Assembly (NCBI GenBank): GCA_003255065.1
Contig: QAOA01005801.1
Coordinates: forward strand, 1,150,367-1,214,366
Origin: Cercis canadensis
Lineage: Eukaryota; Streptophyta; Magnoliopsida; Fabales; Fabaceae
Length of the DNA stretch: 64,000 nt
Direction of reading: 5' to 3'
Below the pieces are notes generated by a model, which was not told the origin of the DNA, ran no database searches, and was given only the letters and a program-made list of their open reading frames with translations. The translations under genes were made by a program, and so were the position numbers. This document shows, piece by piece, positions 1 through 11,415 of this stretch (positions are counted from its first letter, which is position 1; each line of letters opens with the position of its first letter).

Positions 1-355
1 CCTCCTCCCCCATTTCCCTCTCCTTGTCAGTAACAAAAACTAAGATAAAATTTCTGCACCCCACCAAAATCCTTATCTATGTGAATCTGCCCCATGCAAC
101 AACAACAACAACAAAACACAACCATGTAATGGAGAAGCAAAACTCACCAGCGAGGCAGCGAGTCAGCAACGTCAGTGAAGGAAGGATGAGCCACCGCCGA
201 GACCAAGTCCTACACCAAGAGTGAAGGGACTGAGGGAGAGGAGAGGGAGAGTGAGAGGGAGAGCGATGAAGATAGTTAGGGATTTCTGCAAAAATAGGAG
301 AAGGAGGCCGAGAGAATCAGAGAGCAAAGGAGACTTAAGCCCTTAGGATTTCAGC
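1..355. other. Non-coding edge segment, no gene recognised
   Basis: Purine-rich on the plus strand (pyrimidine-rich on the minus strand), with a short CAA microsatellite near 99-112. The minus strand has a CT-rich stretch followed by a donor-like GTGAGT near 145-150, so it could be the 5' exon and intron start of a gene or captured fragment outside the window. The 66-codon open frame here has no recognisable domain. Confidence 0.3.
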
Positions 356-556
356 AAAACAAGGTCGTTTTGTCATTTCCGGTTTGGTTCGATTTACACT
401 TGCTTTTTCTTCATTGAAATCGAGAACCGAACCGACCCTATCAATTTTTCAAAAAATCAACCAAGAACCAAACCGACTTCCTTAGTTTGGTTCAGTTTTC
501 TACCGGTTTGATTCGGTTCAGTCAATTTGGCCAATTTGACTTACACCCTACAGGTA
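356..556. repeat. hAT-like non-autonomous repeat (GGTTTGGTTCG / CGAACCGAACC type)
   Basis: Rich in alternating GGTTTGGTTCG and GAACCGAACCGAC motifs that can fold on themselves, ending in a TTGACTTACACCCTA-like edge. This composition is characteristic of widespread plant hAT-type miniature elements. No clean target-site duplication was identified, so boundaries are approximate. Confidence 0.35.
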
Positions 557-1332
557 ACCTTGACTATTACTTGGGCCAAGAAAAAAAAGCTGATTTTTCT
601 ATCTTAATTGTTTGCCCTAAAGATTCTTCATAAACCTTCAAAATCCTCTTTATTATTTGACCATCACTCGTAGATGCTTTAAAAAAAAAAAAAAACAAGG
701 CTGTCACCATGTGATGTCATGTTGAAGGAGCACTACAAGGCTAAGCTCCACAAATCAAGTTATTGCCTTATGCCTTATTTAGAAGTGCTGTCAATCCTTC
801 TGCCAAAAAGAGAAAAACGTAAGGGGTAGGGGATCCCCTGCATAAGGCTTGTTGCAGTAAAATTATATATAATAGAGAAGTAATTGAAAACTATGTTTTT
901 TTCATCTTGAATTATTTTTCAAATATCACTTTAGTATCTGATTTATTTTTTGTGTCACTTAAAGGACTGATTTGTCAGACGGAATAATTATTCGATGACT
1001 AAAGAAACATTAAAAAATAAATTAAGACTAAAAAAACATTAAAAAATAATTTAAGACTAAAGAAACATTAAAAAAATAATTTAAGACTAAAGCTATATTT
1101 GAGAAATAATTCAGAGACGAAAAATATAATTTTCTCTTTTTTTTTTATTTCATTATAAAAATGAATATCAAGTACATTTGCCATTGACATTCAGAAGAGG
1201 CACTAAGAATCACATCTCATGGCATGTATTCTAATCAGTGTGCCAGATCCACTCAAAAACTGTGGTGAAAAGAGGTTAATATAAATTACAGCAAAACGAA
1301 TTTCCAGAACACACGCATAGGATTGATCGAAG
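557..1332. other. Intergenic AT-rich sequence 3' of the pectinesterase
   Basis: No coding signal recognised. Contains phrases like GACTAAAG and TTTAGTATCTGATTTATTTTTTG that resemble the repeat at 35.9-36.1 kb, so part of it may be another copy of that dispersed family. It would hold the 3' UTR and poly(A) signals of the minus-strand pectinesterase gene, whose stop is at 1333. Confidence 0.4.
997..1084. repeat. Short tandem repeat, about 29 bp x 3
   Basis: Three near-identical units each starting GACTAAA, then ACATTAAAAAAT, begin at 997, 1026 and 1055, with a fourth partial start at 1085. Unit length is 29-30 bp, with small differences in A-run length. Confidence 0.7.
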
Positions 1333-1553
1333 TTAAACTTTTGGAGCAGGAAGTAGCCATTTGGAACCTTCAATAAAGGCAAGGGAGATGAAAGGTTTAG
1401 CTTCTGAATCACTTAGCTGCTTCACGAACTTGGCACGTTTACTAGCATTTGCACCTGGTCCGCTGTTCTTGTACTCTCCAAAATATACAGTGCTGCATGA
1501 ACATAATATAATTATATAACCTCATATGAAACTTAGCAAAAAAAAAAAAAAAN

Positions 1554-1587
<34 letters not shown>

Positions 1588-4212
1588 CAGATGCTGAATA
1601 TAAAATGAAGCCACTTAAATTCTTCTTTCTCTTTTGGTTGAGTGCCTTAGTCAAATTTGAGTCTTAATATTCATATAAATTTTCCTTTCGCAAACTTTCA
1701 TTACGAATGGATATCCTTATGTCATAATTCTTTGTTTTTTTTAAGAAAAATATATATAAAAAGGGACTAGAGTGAGGCATCTTTATGATTTTTTATAAAC
1801 AAAATGAGCAAACATTAATGATGATGACTTCTAAATCCACCAGTTCTCTTTTTATATATAATGCAATGTTAAAATGTTCTCTATTTATACTATTTAGATG
1901 CACATCTATGTACAATTGTACAAATAATAAATTCCCACTAAAATCTTTTTCCAACAACTTTCTGTAAGCTAGTGTTCAACTATTACTCTTCTAATGATAA
2001 ACAATATCACTATATCAAGTGTGTAGATCCCATTAATATCAAGCACCACACACCAAAATCACTATAATTAGTTAATATAACATGGATGATAAGTGATACA
2101 TCAATTTTGAAAAAAAAATTATAAAATCCTTTTACATGTTTAGAATTATTCTATTCAGTTTGGGTGATAAAATATTTATCAATTCAACTTAAACTATGAC
2201 ATTATAAATGCACAAGATATAGACATGTAAAAGTATATGATTCACCAAACAGTTTATGGTTGAGTTATACTAAGGTCGTCTTCAGGATGGGTTCTGTGTT
2301 TGAACCCAGAGTCTAGCCAAAGTACCAAACCAAAAAAAAATATATGACTCCAAATAAGAATTGAATGATAATTTCTTAGCCAGAAAATACGAAAAAAAAA
2401 ATTTGAATTGGTGACTTACTTGTCAAACTGAGGCTTATTGTTATCGCTCCAGCCAGCAGGGTGGACCACAATGCTCATAGTTGTGTAAGCATAAACCACT
2501 CTAGGCATTGACATCCATGCTCTGCCCAAGTATGTGCCATTCCCAGTCCCAGTTACGTCGCAGTGCAGAAACGAGTACCCTGTGTCCTCTGAATTGCTAT
2601 TTCTTGCTTGTCCTGTTATCACTGACATCCCATTGTCCCCAAGCACATTCAAGTGAGTGTTCTGCATCATATATTACGAAAATAAAAACACACACAATTA
2701 TTATAACATTAAAGATGTTATTTTATTATACTAGCTGCAGTTACCATATCAAAAAGTAACATAAGAATTAGAGTGTTTAATGTTATGAGTTTTATTTTAT
2801 CATATACTCATTTCTTCTTTTTCAGTGCATTACGTTCCTATATAACAAGAAAAAATAAAAAATAACTCAAGAATTTACATTATATATATATATACCAAAT
2901 ATAGAGACTTTCCGCTTCCAAATATAAAATCCATGGTGCCTTGAATTAAGCAGTCTTTGAAAAAATGGTTGCCCCTATCATCACACACGGTGTCCTGAAA
3001 TCCGAGCAGTTTGCAATTGTAGAATGCTGCTTTGTTTCCGGAAATCCTCAGAGCCACAGCTTGTGCTCCTGGCCTCTTCCCATCCGGCCTTAGCGCAGAA
3101 TTCTACACCATCACCATCAATTCAACACCACAAAAAAACGAAAAGAAGAAGAAAAAAGTTAGGAGGGGGGAAGCATTGTGCTTATTAGTTTAGTTTATAA
3201 CTGTTATATAAAAATAAAGTGCAGAAAAAAGCCATGGTGGCCTTTGCAACTGCAATATTGCGATTGTGATTTCAATAGAAAATTGGAAAATATTCTTAAT
3301 CTATTATTAACCAAAACAATAATATAAAAAACAATTAATTGGGTAAAAAACTTCAAAAAACACTTGACCAAGATTCTAAATTGCAGTTACAGGTTGTGAT
3401 TGGAAACAAAAATTATTGAACTATTATGAACCAAAACAATAATATGAAAACGCTAGACCAGTGTTCAAATTCAGTTGCCATGGCTATTACATTAAGATCG
3501 TATCAATTGAAAAAGAAAAAAGTTGATAATGTTACATAAATAAATAAATAAATAAATATATATATATATATATTTGACCACAATTTTAAATTGTAGAATT
3601 GTTTTTCAAAAACGTAGAAAAAATCCTTGGTAGCAGCTGCAACAGAAAAATTGGACTGCAATTAAAAACTTCACCCTAGACGTCAATATACTTTATGGAT
3701 AAGGTAGATGATATACTAACCGAAATAATGATATTTGCAGCCACAAAGTAGTCAGATTCAACAATCAAGCTAGCACTATCAACAGTACCATATTGGTTTG
3801 CAGTGCCCCCATAGGTCAAGTTTGGCATGTTATTAGGTGACCCATAAAAAGTAACAAAAGGCTGGTTCCTTTCAATTTTGAGTTTCTCGTTGTAAACTCC
3901 TCCTCCAATGTACACAATCACACGCTTGGTGTTCCCTGCTGGGATGCTTTTAATGGCATCCGTTATGGTTTTAAAATCACCACTACCATCTTTCATGACT
4001 TTAATAACTTTCTTACCATCTTCTGAAGCCACTAGTGTAGGGTCAAGGTCTTTTCGCTCTGCCAATGGCTTCACGTTTGCGTTGAACCAACTGCTCAGTT
4101 GGGCTTTGTTACTGGGCACCGGCTCCGCGTCATCGGAGACAACGGAAGTGGCAGCAAGGAAAACCACCATGAGAGCTACCATAATGGCTGAGCTTCTTAT
4201 TTTTTCTGCCAT
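1333..4212 (-). CDS. Pectinesterase (pectin methylesterase), PPME1-like, four exons
   Basis: Removes methyl esters from cell-wall homogalacturonan, releasing methanol and acidic pectin; acts in the apoplast. Proposed exons on the minus strand are 4212-3721, 3102-2896, 2661-2420 and 1492-1333. All introns are GT-AG, and the spliced length is 1101 nt, an exact 366 codons plus stop. Residues ~1-26 form a signal peptide (hydrophobic core [16 protein letters not shown]). Family motifs appear in order: GVYNEK, AQAVAL, GFQDT, DFIFG and YLGRAW. These supply the expected catalytic Gln, two Asp and Arg. There is no N-terminal PMEI inhibitor (PRO) domain, so it is the short class; the length and the [16 protein letters not shown] start resemble Arabidopsis PPME1, a pollen enzyme. 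Intron 3 holds a poly-A run with an N. No stop or frameshift was seen, so this is the one apparently functional host gene here. The pollen role is inferred from family resemblance only. Confidence 0.93.
1538..1584. repeat. Poly-A run with an undetermined base (N at 1553)
   Basis: A run of about 46 A interrupted by one N, in intron 3 of the pectinesterase gene. On the minus strand it is poly-T. The N probably marks a homopolymer length ambiguity in the assembly. Confidence 0.9.
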
Positions 4213-4522
4213 AGTTGTTTAATAATTGTAATCTATATATATATATATATATATAGGGATCGAGTTTTGTAGGGGATTTGTTAGTACAATTTATATAAGA
4301 AACCCAAGGAGTAGAACTGTAGAAGTGCCTAAATATGTGAGACTCCGAGAATTCTTCGCAATTTGGCTCAGCTGACCTTTGCTTAGGTGCTAACTATTTT
4401 CGGCAAGGTGAAAGCTAAAATTGAACATGGGCATTAGTGGTAGAGTTTAGGAAGATAATAGAAAAGTGGAAAATATTTAGTTACCACCATATTTAGGATA
4501 TTCAAACAATGGTGGCTTATAG
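4213..4522 (-). promoter_or_regulatory. Pectinesterase upstream region with candidate TATA box
   Basis: Read on the minus strand, a TATATAA lies at 4292-4298, about 80 bp from the ATG at 4212, with an (AT)n stretch at about 4232-4255 between them. The (AT)n run is a weaker alternative. The proximal promoter is short, because a MULE insertion begins at 4533. The TATA call rests on motif and spacing only. Confidence 0.35.
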
Positions 4523-4532
4523 TTATAGCTTA

Positions 4533-5036
4533 GCAGGGTGCTATGCTACACCCCTGAAAGTGACATCACTGAGTTTTGCAGGTTTTGCAGGAGAATTTGT
4601 TTTTTTTAATAGGTTGTTGAGCGGTTTATGTGAGAAATATGTAATTAGAAATTTGGCTGAAAATTTTTCAAATTTGCAAAAGCTGCCCAATCTCATTAAA
4701 ATATTAATAAAAAGCCCATCAACCTAGTGGTGCAGGTGCAAAACACACGCTTAGACAGAATTGTTGCGTTAGTGGTGGAAAAGTTCACATGTTAAGCCCA
4801 TATAAAGCCATGAAGCAGAGGAAAAAAATATTTTAAAATTATGTCAAACTTCAACTGAATTTACTTAATTTTTTCATTAGAAGTTCACTTATTTTTTAAA
4901 TTATAATGATTCTTCTAAAATAAAAATAAAAGATTATAGTCATTCAAATTAATAAGTAGTAAATATTGTTCATTAGCAAAACAAAAAAAAAAGTGTAAAT
5001 ATTGTTTATCAATGTTAAAGTTGATAGGGACCTCAA
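4533..5036 (+). repeat. Left terminal inverted repeat of the FAR1 MULE
   Basis: Matches the reverse complement of 6450-6967 through most of its length, with scattered substitutions and indels. Shared phrases include TTAATAGGTTG, CCATCAACCTAGTGGTGCAG and GTTGATAGGGACCTCAA at the inner edge. Homology stops after the last phrase. Confidence 0.88.
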
Positions 5037-5617
5037 TATCGATGTTAAATGTTGTGCTCCTGTTGCTACAACGAAGTAGTCATAATCCAAACAAAATTCT
5101 TAAGTAATAGCCAAGTTGGTGTCAATATTGGACCAACAAAAAATCCTTTTGTTTGCAACATCAATTTTGATGCATTATGCATCCCAAAATTTAATTTCTC
5201 CTCAATATCTCTGCCATGGGAAAGAGAAATATATAACTCTTGTATTAAGTATGTAGTGAAAATATCCTTGGAATGAATAAAAAATAAAAGGAAAAAATTC
5301 CAGATGTAACATAGGAATAGAAACAACAATCTCAAGTCACAATAAAGTGAAGCCTCTAGAAATCCTGTTGAATAAGATAAGCTTCACTGACAAATTAATA
5401 TATCTTAGAATAGGAGAAAGTAGAATTTAGAGAAAGAAGGAAAGTGAGAAATTGGAGAAGAAAATATATGAAATTTTTTTTAAATGGGTAAAATTTGGAA
5501 TGAATTATAAATATTTTTCATAAATAAATTTTTGTAATAGGAAGACATTGATGTAAGTAGTATTTTTGTGTTTTACATAATATGTAGGTGTGTGTCATTT
5601 GTTGAGTGAAACAAAAA

Positions 5618-6020
5618 ATGAGCTTAACGGGAAAGGGGAGTGATGGTAATGTAGATGAGAAAATATCCTCTGTTGGTTGGTCAAATGAGGAAATTAGTAT
5701 TAGCAATAGTGGTGTGCATAATGTTATTGATTCAATTGAAAGAGAAGTGAAGGAAAATATTGAAGAGATGAACTATGGAGATGTTTTGCAATTGAAATTC
5801 TTAAGCACATATGAAGCATATGTCTTCTATGAGTAATATGGCAAGGAGAAAAGTTTTGGGGTAAGATTTAACAAAATTAGAAGAGATAAAGATGATGATA
5901 TATTGAGAAAATAATTTGTATGTTCTTGGGAGGAGTATAGGTCAAAGAAAGAAATTATAAAAATTGATTATCAACGTCAACCTAGACCAATCACTATTAT
6001 ATGCATGTTTTATATGTTAT
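5618..6020 (+). pseudogene. FAR1/FHY3-type DNA-binding domain fragment (MULE-derived)
   Basis: Starts at an ATG at 5618 and encodes an acidic N-terminus. This is followed by a recognisable FAR1 domain start: LKFLSTYEAYVFYE, then after a stop YGKEKSFGVRF, then FVCSWEEYRSKKEI and QRQPRPIT. FAR1 domains are WRKY-GCM1-like zinc-binding modules found in MULE transposases and in the domesticated FHY3/FAR1 light-signalling factors. Breaks: in-frame TAA at 5834-5836, a frameshift near 5881-5886 and another TAA at 5914-5916, both stops being plausible CAA-to-TAA changes. The transposase catalytic core that normally follows is absent. Most likely a remnant of the element's own transposase rather than a host gene. 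Confidence 0.7.
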
Positions 6021-6449
6021 TAAGGTTATGATTTAATGTCTTCCTCTTACTTTTTTTTTTCTCTGCTACTTGTTTTCCTCTAACATTAAAAACTAAATTT
6101 CAGCATGTGTTTTTATCATGTGTTTTTAGTATAAGTTTATATTAATTAATTTTCCAAGCTCATTTTACTTATCTCTTACTAATGAAATAATTTTAATTTC
6201 ATTATCATTATCACATTAAAATGATTTTAATGATGATTATTAAAGGCCAAATAAAAAAAATGATGATTATTCTGATCCTAATCATTTGATTTTAGTAGTA
6301 ATTTAATTGATTTATACTTTGAAGCCCATTTTACTTATCACTCACCAATAAAAAATATATTAATTTTAATTAACACCTCCTTATGTCACTTATCTCATCA
6401 GACACATTACAAATATGCTAATTACTGCAAATTATTATGCACAAATGCT

Positions 6450-6967
6450 TTGAGGTCCCTATCAACTTTAACATCGATAAACAATATATACACAATTTTC
6501 TTTTTTGCTAATGAACAACATTTACTACTTATTAAATTGAATGATTATAATCTTTATTTTAATTTTAGAAGAATCACTATAATCTGAAAAATAAGTGAAC
6601 TTCTTATGAAAAAGTTTAAGCAAATCTAGTTGAAGTTTGTACTTAGCATAATTTCAAGATCTTTTTTTTTCCCCCTATGCTTCATGGCTTTTATATGGCC
6701 TTAACATGTGAAATTTTTCACCACTAACGCAACAATTTTGTCTAAGCGTGGGTTTTGCTCCTGCACCACTAGGTTGATGGGTCTTTTATTAATATTTTAA
6801 TGAAATTGGGCAGGCTTTGCAGATTTGAAAAAATTTCAGCCAAATTTCTAATTACCTATTTCTCACATAAACCGGTCAGCAACCTATTAAAAAAAAAAAC
6901 AAATTCTCCTGCAAAACCTACAAAACTCAACAATGTTACTTTCAAGGGGGTGTAGCATAGCACCCCC
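6450..6967 (-). repeat. Right terminal inverted repeat of the FAR1 MULE
   Basis: Inverted copy of 4533-5036. The inner edge begins TTGAGGTCCCTATCAAC and the outer edge ends GGGGGTGTAGCATAGCACCCCC-like sequence next to the right-hand TTATAGCTTA duplication. Confidence 0.88.
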
Positions 6968-6977
6968 TTATAGCTTA

Positions 6978-7485
6978 TCAATCATGAGTGGTCGGTAAGC
7001 TTGCCAAACCAATGAAAAATAGCCACATAGATTTGTATTAGCTGGTCCCACAAAAGTAAACTATCAACTAATATTTTTAAGTAAATTCCTTATCTATCCG
7101 CAAATAAATTATATATTATTGTAGTCACTCCTATTTTTTTAATTTTTTTTTTGTATCTGTCACAATCTAAGTCCTTTTCTGTTGCACAGAAGCCACCCAT
7201 CTCCATCACCGATCAAACAAAGCACCGTATATATAAACACATAGATACTCAAGACAAAGCATGAAAAAAAAAAAAAAGTATTTTTTCAGTCCCCTACCAC
7301 TCCATTAATCAATCTCATACCATCTTAATTGAGAAAATGATTTTTTTTTTCTAAAACAAAAACTTTTTTTTTTGGTACTTTGGCTATGACTATGGACTCA
7401 AATACAACAAGCTTTGAATATGACCTCAATACTATTCAACCACAGACAATTTGGTAATATTAATTTTCTATGATTCCATATTTAT
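6978..7485. other. AT-rich intergenic sequence
   Basis: No gene or clear element recognised. Contains several T and A homopolymer runs. Confidence 0.4.
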
Positions 7486-8625
7486 GTTATGGGGTATAAA
7501 CTTTAAATATCAAATTAAAATGAGGACAAATTTATTATTTAATGTTTTATTATACATGCAATATAGGAGAAGTTATATGTCTATGATGTGATGCTTATGC
7601 TTATTTGATTCTTATTATTAGAGGCAATTTCAAATTTATTATAATTTTTTAAAAATAAATTAGTGACTCATACTATAATATATAAGTTATTTTTCTAGGA
7701 TCTCTTATTTATGCTATGTAAATATCTAATCTAATTAAAATAATGACAATGTTGTTAATTGAGAATTATATTATAAAGTAGAGGTTACTTGTCTGTGAAA
7801 AATTATTTATGCATATGTCAATGTTAATATAGACATTTTGTAAGTGATGATTATTTAGAAAAAAAAAAAAATTAGTGTCTAATACTATATTGTATATGTT
7901 ACTTGTATGTGATCCCTTACTTATGTTGTGACGCATAAACCCTAAACATCAAATTAAAATGATTGGTATGTACATCTTATTAACATCTACATTATAACAT
8001 TAGCCACTAAACTAATTTTAAAAAGAAAAGCATCACTTACATGTGTCTATATTATAATGGATATAAGCATAAGTAGTTTATCATAGATACTTAAACTTTA
8101 CTTCATACTATAATCCACTAATTAACAATGTTATCACTATTGATTTGATATTTATATACATAGCATAAGAGATCCTAGAAAATAAACCTATAAATTATAT
8201 ATGATTCACTAATTTAATTTTTAATAAATTCTAATTATTTGAAAGTATCTATAATAAGATACGTATAACCATAAGTAATATAACATAGAAACTTAACCTA
8301 TACTTTATCATATAATCTACTAAATATCATGGATTATACGATAAAGTATAAGTTAAATGTCTTTGATATATTATTTATGCTTATGTGCATCTTATTAGAG
8401 ATATTTTTTAAATGATTAAAATTTATTTAGAAAATAAATTAGTGACTAATATTATAATTATGTATATTACTTGGAATTTATTATTTATGCTATGTAAATA
8501 TCTAATTAAATAATAACAAAACATTAATTAGTGAATTATAGTACAAACTATAGGTTAAGTATCTATGATGAGTTACTTATATTTATTTCCATCTTAATAG
8601 AGACATTGTAAGTGACGAAGGGAGG
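7486..8625. repeat. Cluster of ~200-bp degenerate repeats in both orientations
   Basis: A unit containing the phrases TTACTTGTCTGTGA, ATTAGTGACTAATA and TTATTTATGCTATGTAAATATCTAAT recurs in direct orientation around 7560-7780, 7780-7990 and 8335-8560. It is inverted around 8030-8330, where ATAGCATAAGAGATCCTAG is the reverse complement of CTAGGATCTCTTATTTATGCTAT near 7695-7720. Copies are strongly diverged. No protein-coding signal. It could be a foldback element or a rearranged minisatellite. Confidence 0.55.
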
Positions 8626-8825
8626 AGTCTAATGTGAGTTTAAATGGGTCTAATGCTTATGTCTATATTAATGGTCATTGTAAAAAATTTGAGTTGCACA
8701 GACAAAAATTAAGTGAATCTAATGAGAGCTTAATTAAAATTTAAAAGAGTCCAATTAAATTTTAAATGTGTGATATGTGCTTATTATGTCTTTAATTTCC
8801 ATGTTTTATAAATGGATTTTTACTT

Positions 8826-9935
8826 AGATTTTAGCAAATTCACTTTAAACATCGCACTTAACTCATATAATTGTGTTATCAGGTGTCTGATACTGTTTTT
8901 GTGTTTTGGGTATATCTTTAGTTCTGGAAGTCTAAAAGTTATGAATTTGACATTGTAGGAAAGCTAAGAGGATTATCTACAATTTTTATTCAGACCTCCA
9001 AGGCCAATTCGGACATTTAGCTAGTCAAATTTAACACAGAAATCAGAACCGAGATCCTGAACCGGGCTTGGACCTTTGTGAAGAGATTTGGGCATAACTT
9101 ACTCATCTTAAGCCCGAATCAAGTGATTTTGGTGGCTAATTAATCCTAAGAGGCAGAGGAATCAAAGAATTTGAAGTCTATACAGGGGACACGGCCGTGT
9201 CGTAGCTCCAGAATGCATGCTTCAGCTCACTGATGAACACGGCCAGGAATGAAGAAGCGACACGGCCGTGTTGGCAGTTCAGAGAGCATCTTAAGAACAC
9301 GCCCAGCCATCTTAAGTGAACACGGCCATGTTCGAGGTCCAGAGAGCATTCAAGTGACACGCCCAACCACCATAAGTGAGTTCGCTTAGATTTGAGCAAA
9401 TTCGCTTTAAACATGACACTTAACTCAAATAGTTGTGTTATCAAGTGTTTGATATTGTTTCTGTGTTTTGGGTATATCTTTAGTTCTGAATGTCTAAAAA
9501 TTGTGAATCAGACCTCCAAGGCCAATTCGGACATTCAGCTGGTCAAATTTAACCTGAAAATCAGAACTGAGATCCTGAACCGGGCCTGGACCTTTGTGAA
9601 GAGATTTGGGCATAACTTACTCATCTTAAGCCCGAATCAAGTGATTTCGGTGGCTAATTAATCCTAAGAGGTAGAGGAATCAAAAGAACTTGAAATCTGT
9701 ACAGGCGACATGGCCGTGTCGTAGCTCCATAATGCATCCTTCAGCTCACTGATGAACACAACCAGGAATGAAGAAGTGACATGGCAGTGTTTTGGGCTGT
9801 GTTGGCAGTCTAGAGAGCATCTTAAGAACACTCCCAGCCATTTTAAGTGAACACGGCCGTGTTTGAGGCCATGTTCGAGGTCCAAAGAGCATTCAAGTGA
9901 CACGCCCAACCATCATAAGTGAACACGGCCGTGTC
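8826..9935 (+). repeat. Two tandem ~555-bp copies rich in ACACGGCCGTGT palindromes
   Basis: 8826-9385 and 9386-9935 align throughout, from TTAGCAAATTCACTTTAAACAT to CACGCCCAACCACCATAAGTGA-type endings. Each copy contains several CACGGCCGTG or variant palindromes interspersed with CACGCCCA. Open frames here are by-products of this low-complexity pattern. Confidence 0.8.
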
Positions 9936-10935
9936 TAGTCCATGTTCGAGCATCTGGAAGGTGAAACCCTAGATTTAAATCAGTATATATAGCAACCTAA
10001 GAGGGGGAGGAAGAGGGCCCCATCTTTTGGACACTCAGAGGCACGATTCAGAGCCAGAGGTGGCAGCCCAGCCCTAGAGGCTTGAAGGAGAGCAAGATGG
10101 AAGATCAACCCATTGAAAGAATTTCATGAGAATGAGTTTTTCTGATTCTATCTTGTCTTCTCTGTATTATTTTGATTTCTATTTTGATTTTATCATGAGC
10201 TAATTTGTAATGGTTTAGATGGGATGAACCCTAGAATTACATCTGCACTCTTCTCCCTTTTGATTTAATGAGAATATACCTTTCATTTCTTAGAATTGTC
10301 TATGATTATTATTTGTGTTGAGTTGATGAAGCATGTCATTGATTTGACACCAGATTTCAATTTATAGATTGAGAAATTGTAAATTGAACAAGATCACTTG
10401 TAGGCAATGAGATTTGCTTGGAATCACTAGAGATAGGGTTCACATAAGTCCTCTGATTTAAGTCAATGTACTAAGGGAATTCACATAACACGAGCTAATG
10501 CATTCTTAGGGGTTTTGATTAGGAAGAGATTTCAGCCAATCAACCTAGGAATAGATGTCTTATTGCTTGAGAAAGATTAAGGCATAATTCAAGAATTTCG
10601 ATCAGTCTAAGTTAAGAATTGGTGATCATTGAGTTAAAGATGAAAGTGCAATTTTTGTTCTAAGGGGATTCTTATCTAGACCTGTCTTTCTCCATTGATA
10701 AATCTATCAAAATCATTGTTAATATTTTCTTGCCTTGTTTATATTAGTTTAGATTAAGTAGTTCTTCAATTAATCCACAATTCTGAGATTAGATAATAGA
10801 AAAAGGATTACTACTAATAGCTATAGTTCCTCGTGGGAATGATATCCGTACTTGATTAAGCTATTCTACAAAGCGATAGGTACACTTGCATAGAGTGTTT
10901 GTAGTATTGATTTTAATTGAATATACTAAAACAAA
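8826..10935 (+). repeat. LTR-like block of a Gypsy-type retrotransposon with internal duplication
   Basis: Resembles the minus-strand solo LTRs at 54.5-55.9 and 62.3-63.7 kb. Shared features are a TGATAC-type start (8889), GGCCAATTCGGACATT phrases, a TATATATAGCA box near 9982, a ~700-bp leader and a tail GATATCCGTACTTGATT ... GATAGGTACACTTGC near 10840-10890. It has no internal coding region and no clear flanking duplication, so it is probably an old solo LTR. The first part is tandemly duplicated. Confidence 0.6.
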
Positions 10936-11034
10936 CATCAATGTGTTATATATGCAAATAATAAAAAAAAATATAACTTATAAATTTGGAAAAGATATTA
11001 TAGATGGTTAAAGATTAAGGTTGGGTTTCAATTA

Positions 11035-11066
<32 letters not shown>

Positions 11067-11406
11067 AGGAAGATATTAAGGTGGGTGGATATAGAAAATC
11101 TCTTGTATATTATGGGTAAAGTGTGCAATTAAATAGAATATTTTGACTTTAAACAAAATCTGATGCATTATGTAGGCTTAACTAGTTGTAGGTCAAACCA
11201 CATTTGCCTGTCAACACTTAATTGGTCCTGGTAAGCTTACCCAGACGGTGATATTGGCAAGGTAGAAGTGACCTCAAAGGGTTTATTATTTGGCTATTGT
11301 TTGTTTTAGGACAAAAGAAATGAAACTGAAGACGAATAAGGAGTGAATTTAGGATATTCAATGGTTACCATAATTTTGATTTGTTATTGTTAGCATTATC
11401 TAGCAC
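10936..11406. other. AT-rich spacer with a TA microsatellite
   Basis: A (TA)n run occupies about 11031-11066. No gene recognised in the remainder. Confidence 0.5.
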
Positions 11407-11415
11407 TAGTTTTAG

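Larger units (their letters stand above)
4533..6967 (+). mobile_element. MULE with long TIRs and a decayed FAR1-type gene
   Basis: A 2.4-kb element bounded by a perfect 10-bp direct repeat TTATAGCTTA (4523-4532 and 6968-6977), the size expected for Mutator-like transposition. Both ends carry inverted copies of a ~510-bp sequence whose outer edge reads GGGTGCTATGCTACACCCC. The interior is AT-rich and contains a FAR1-domain pseudogene on the plus strand. Non-autonomous today: no transposase core was recognised. It sits just upstream of the minus-strand pectinesterase gene. Confidence 0.88.

Noticed and set aside
3908..4222. Plus-strand frame opposite pectinesterase exon 1
   Set aside because: Antisense shadow of a well-supported coding exon with no domain of its own.
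9178..9909. Minus-strand frames rich in Glu-His-Gly-Arg-Val repeats
   Set aside because: Produced by the ACACGGCCGTG repeat pattern of the LTR block and present twice because of the tandem duplication.
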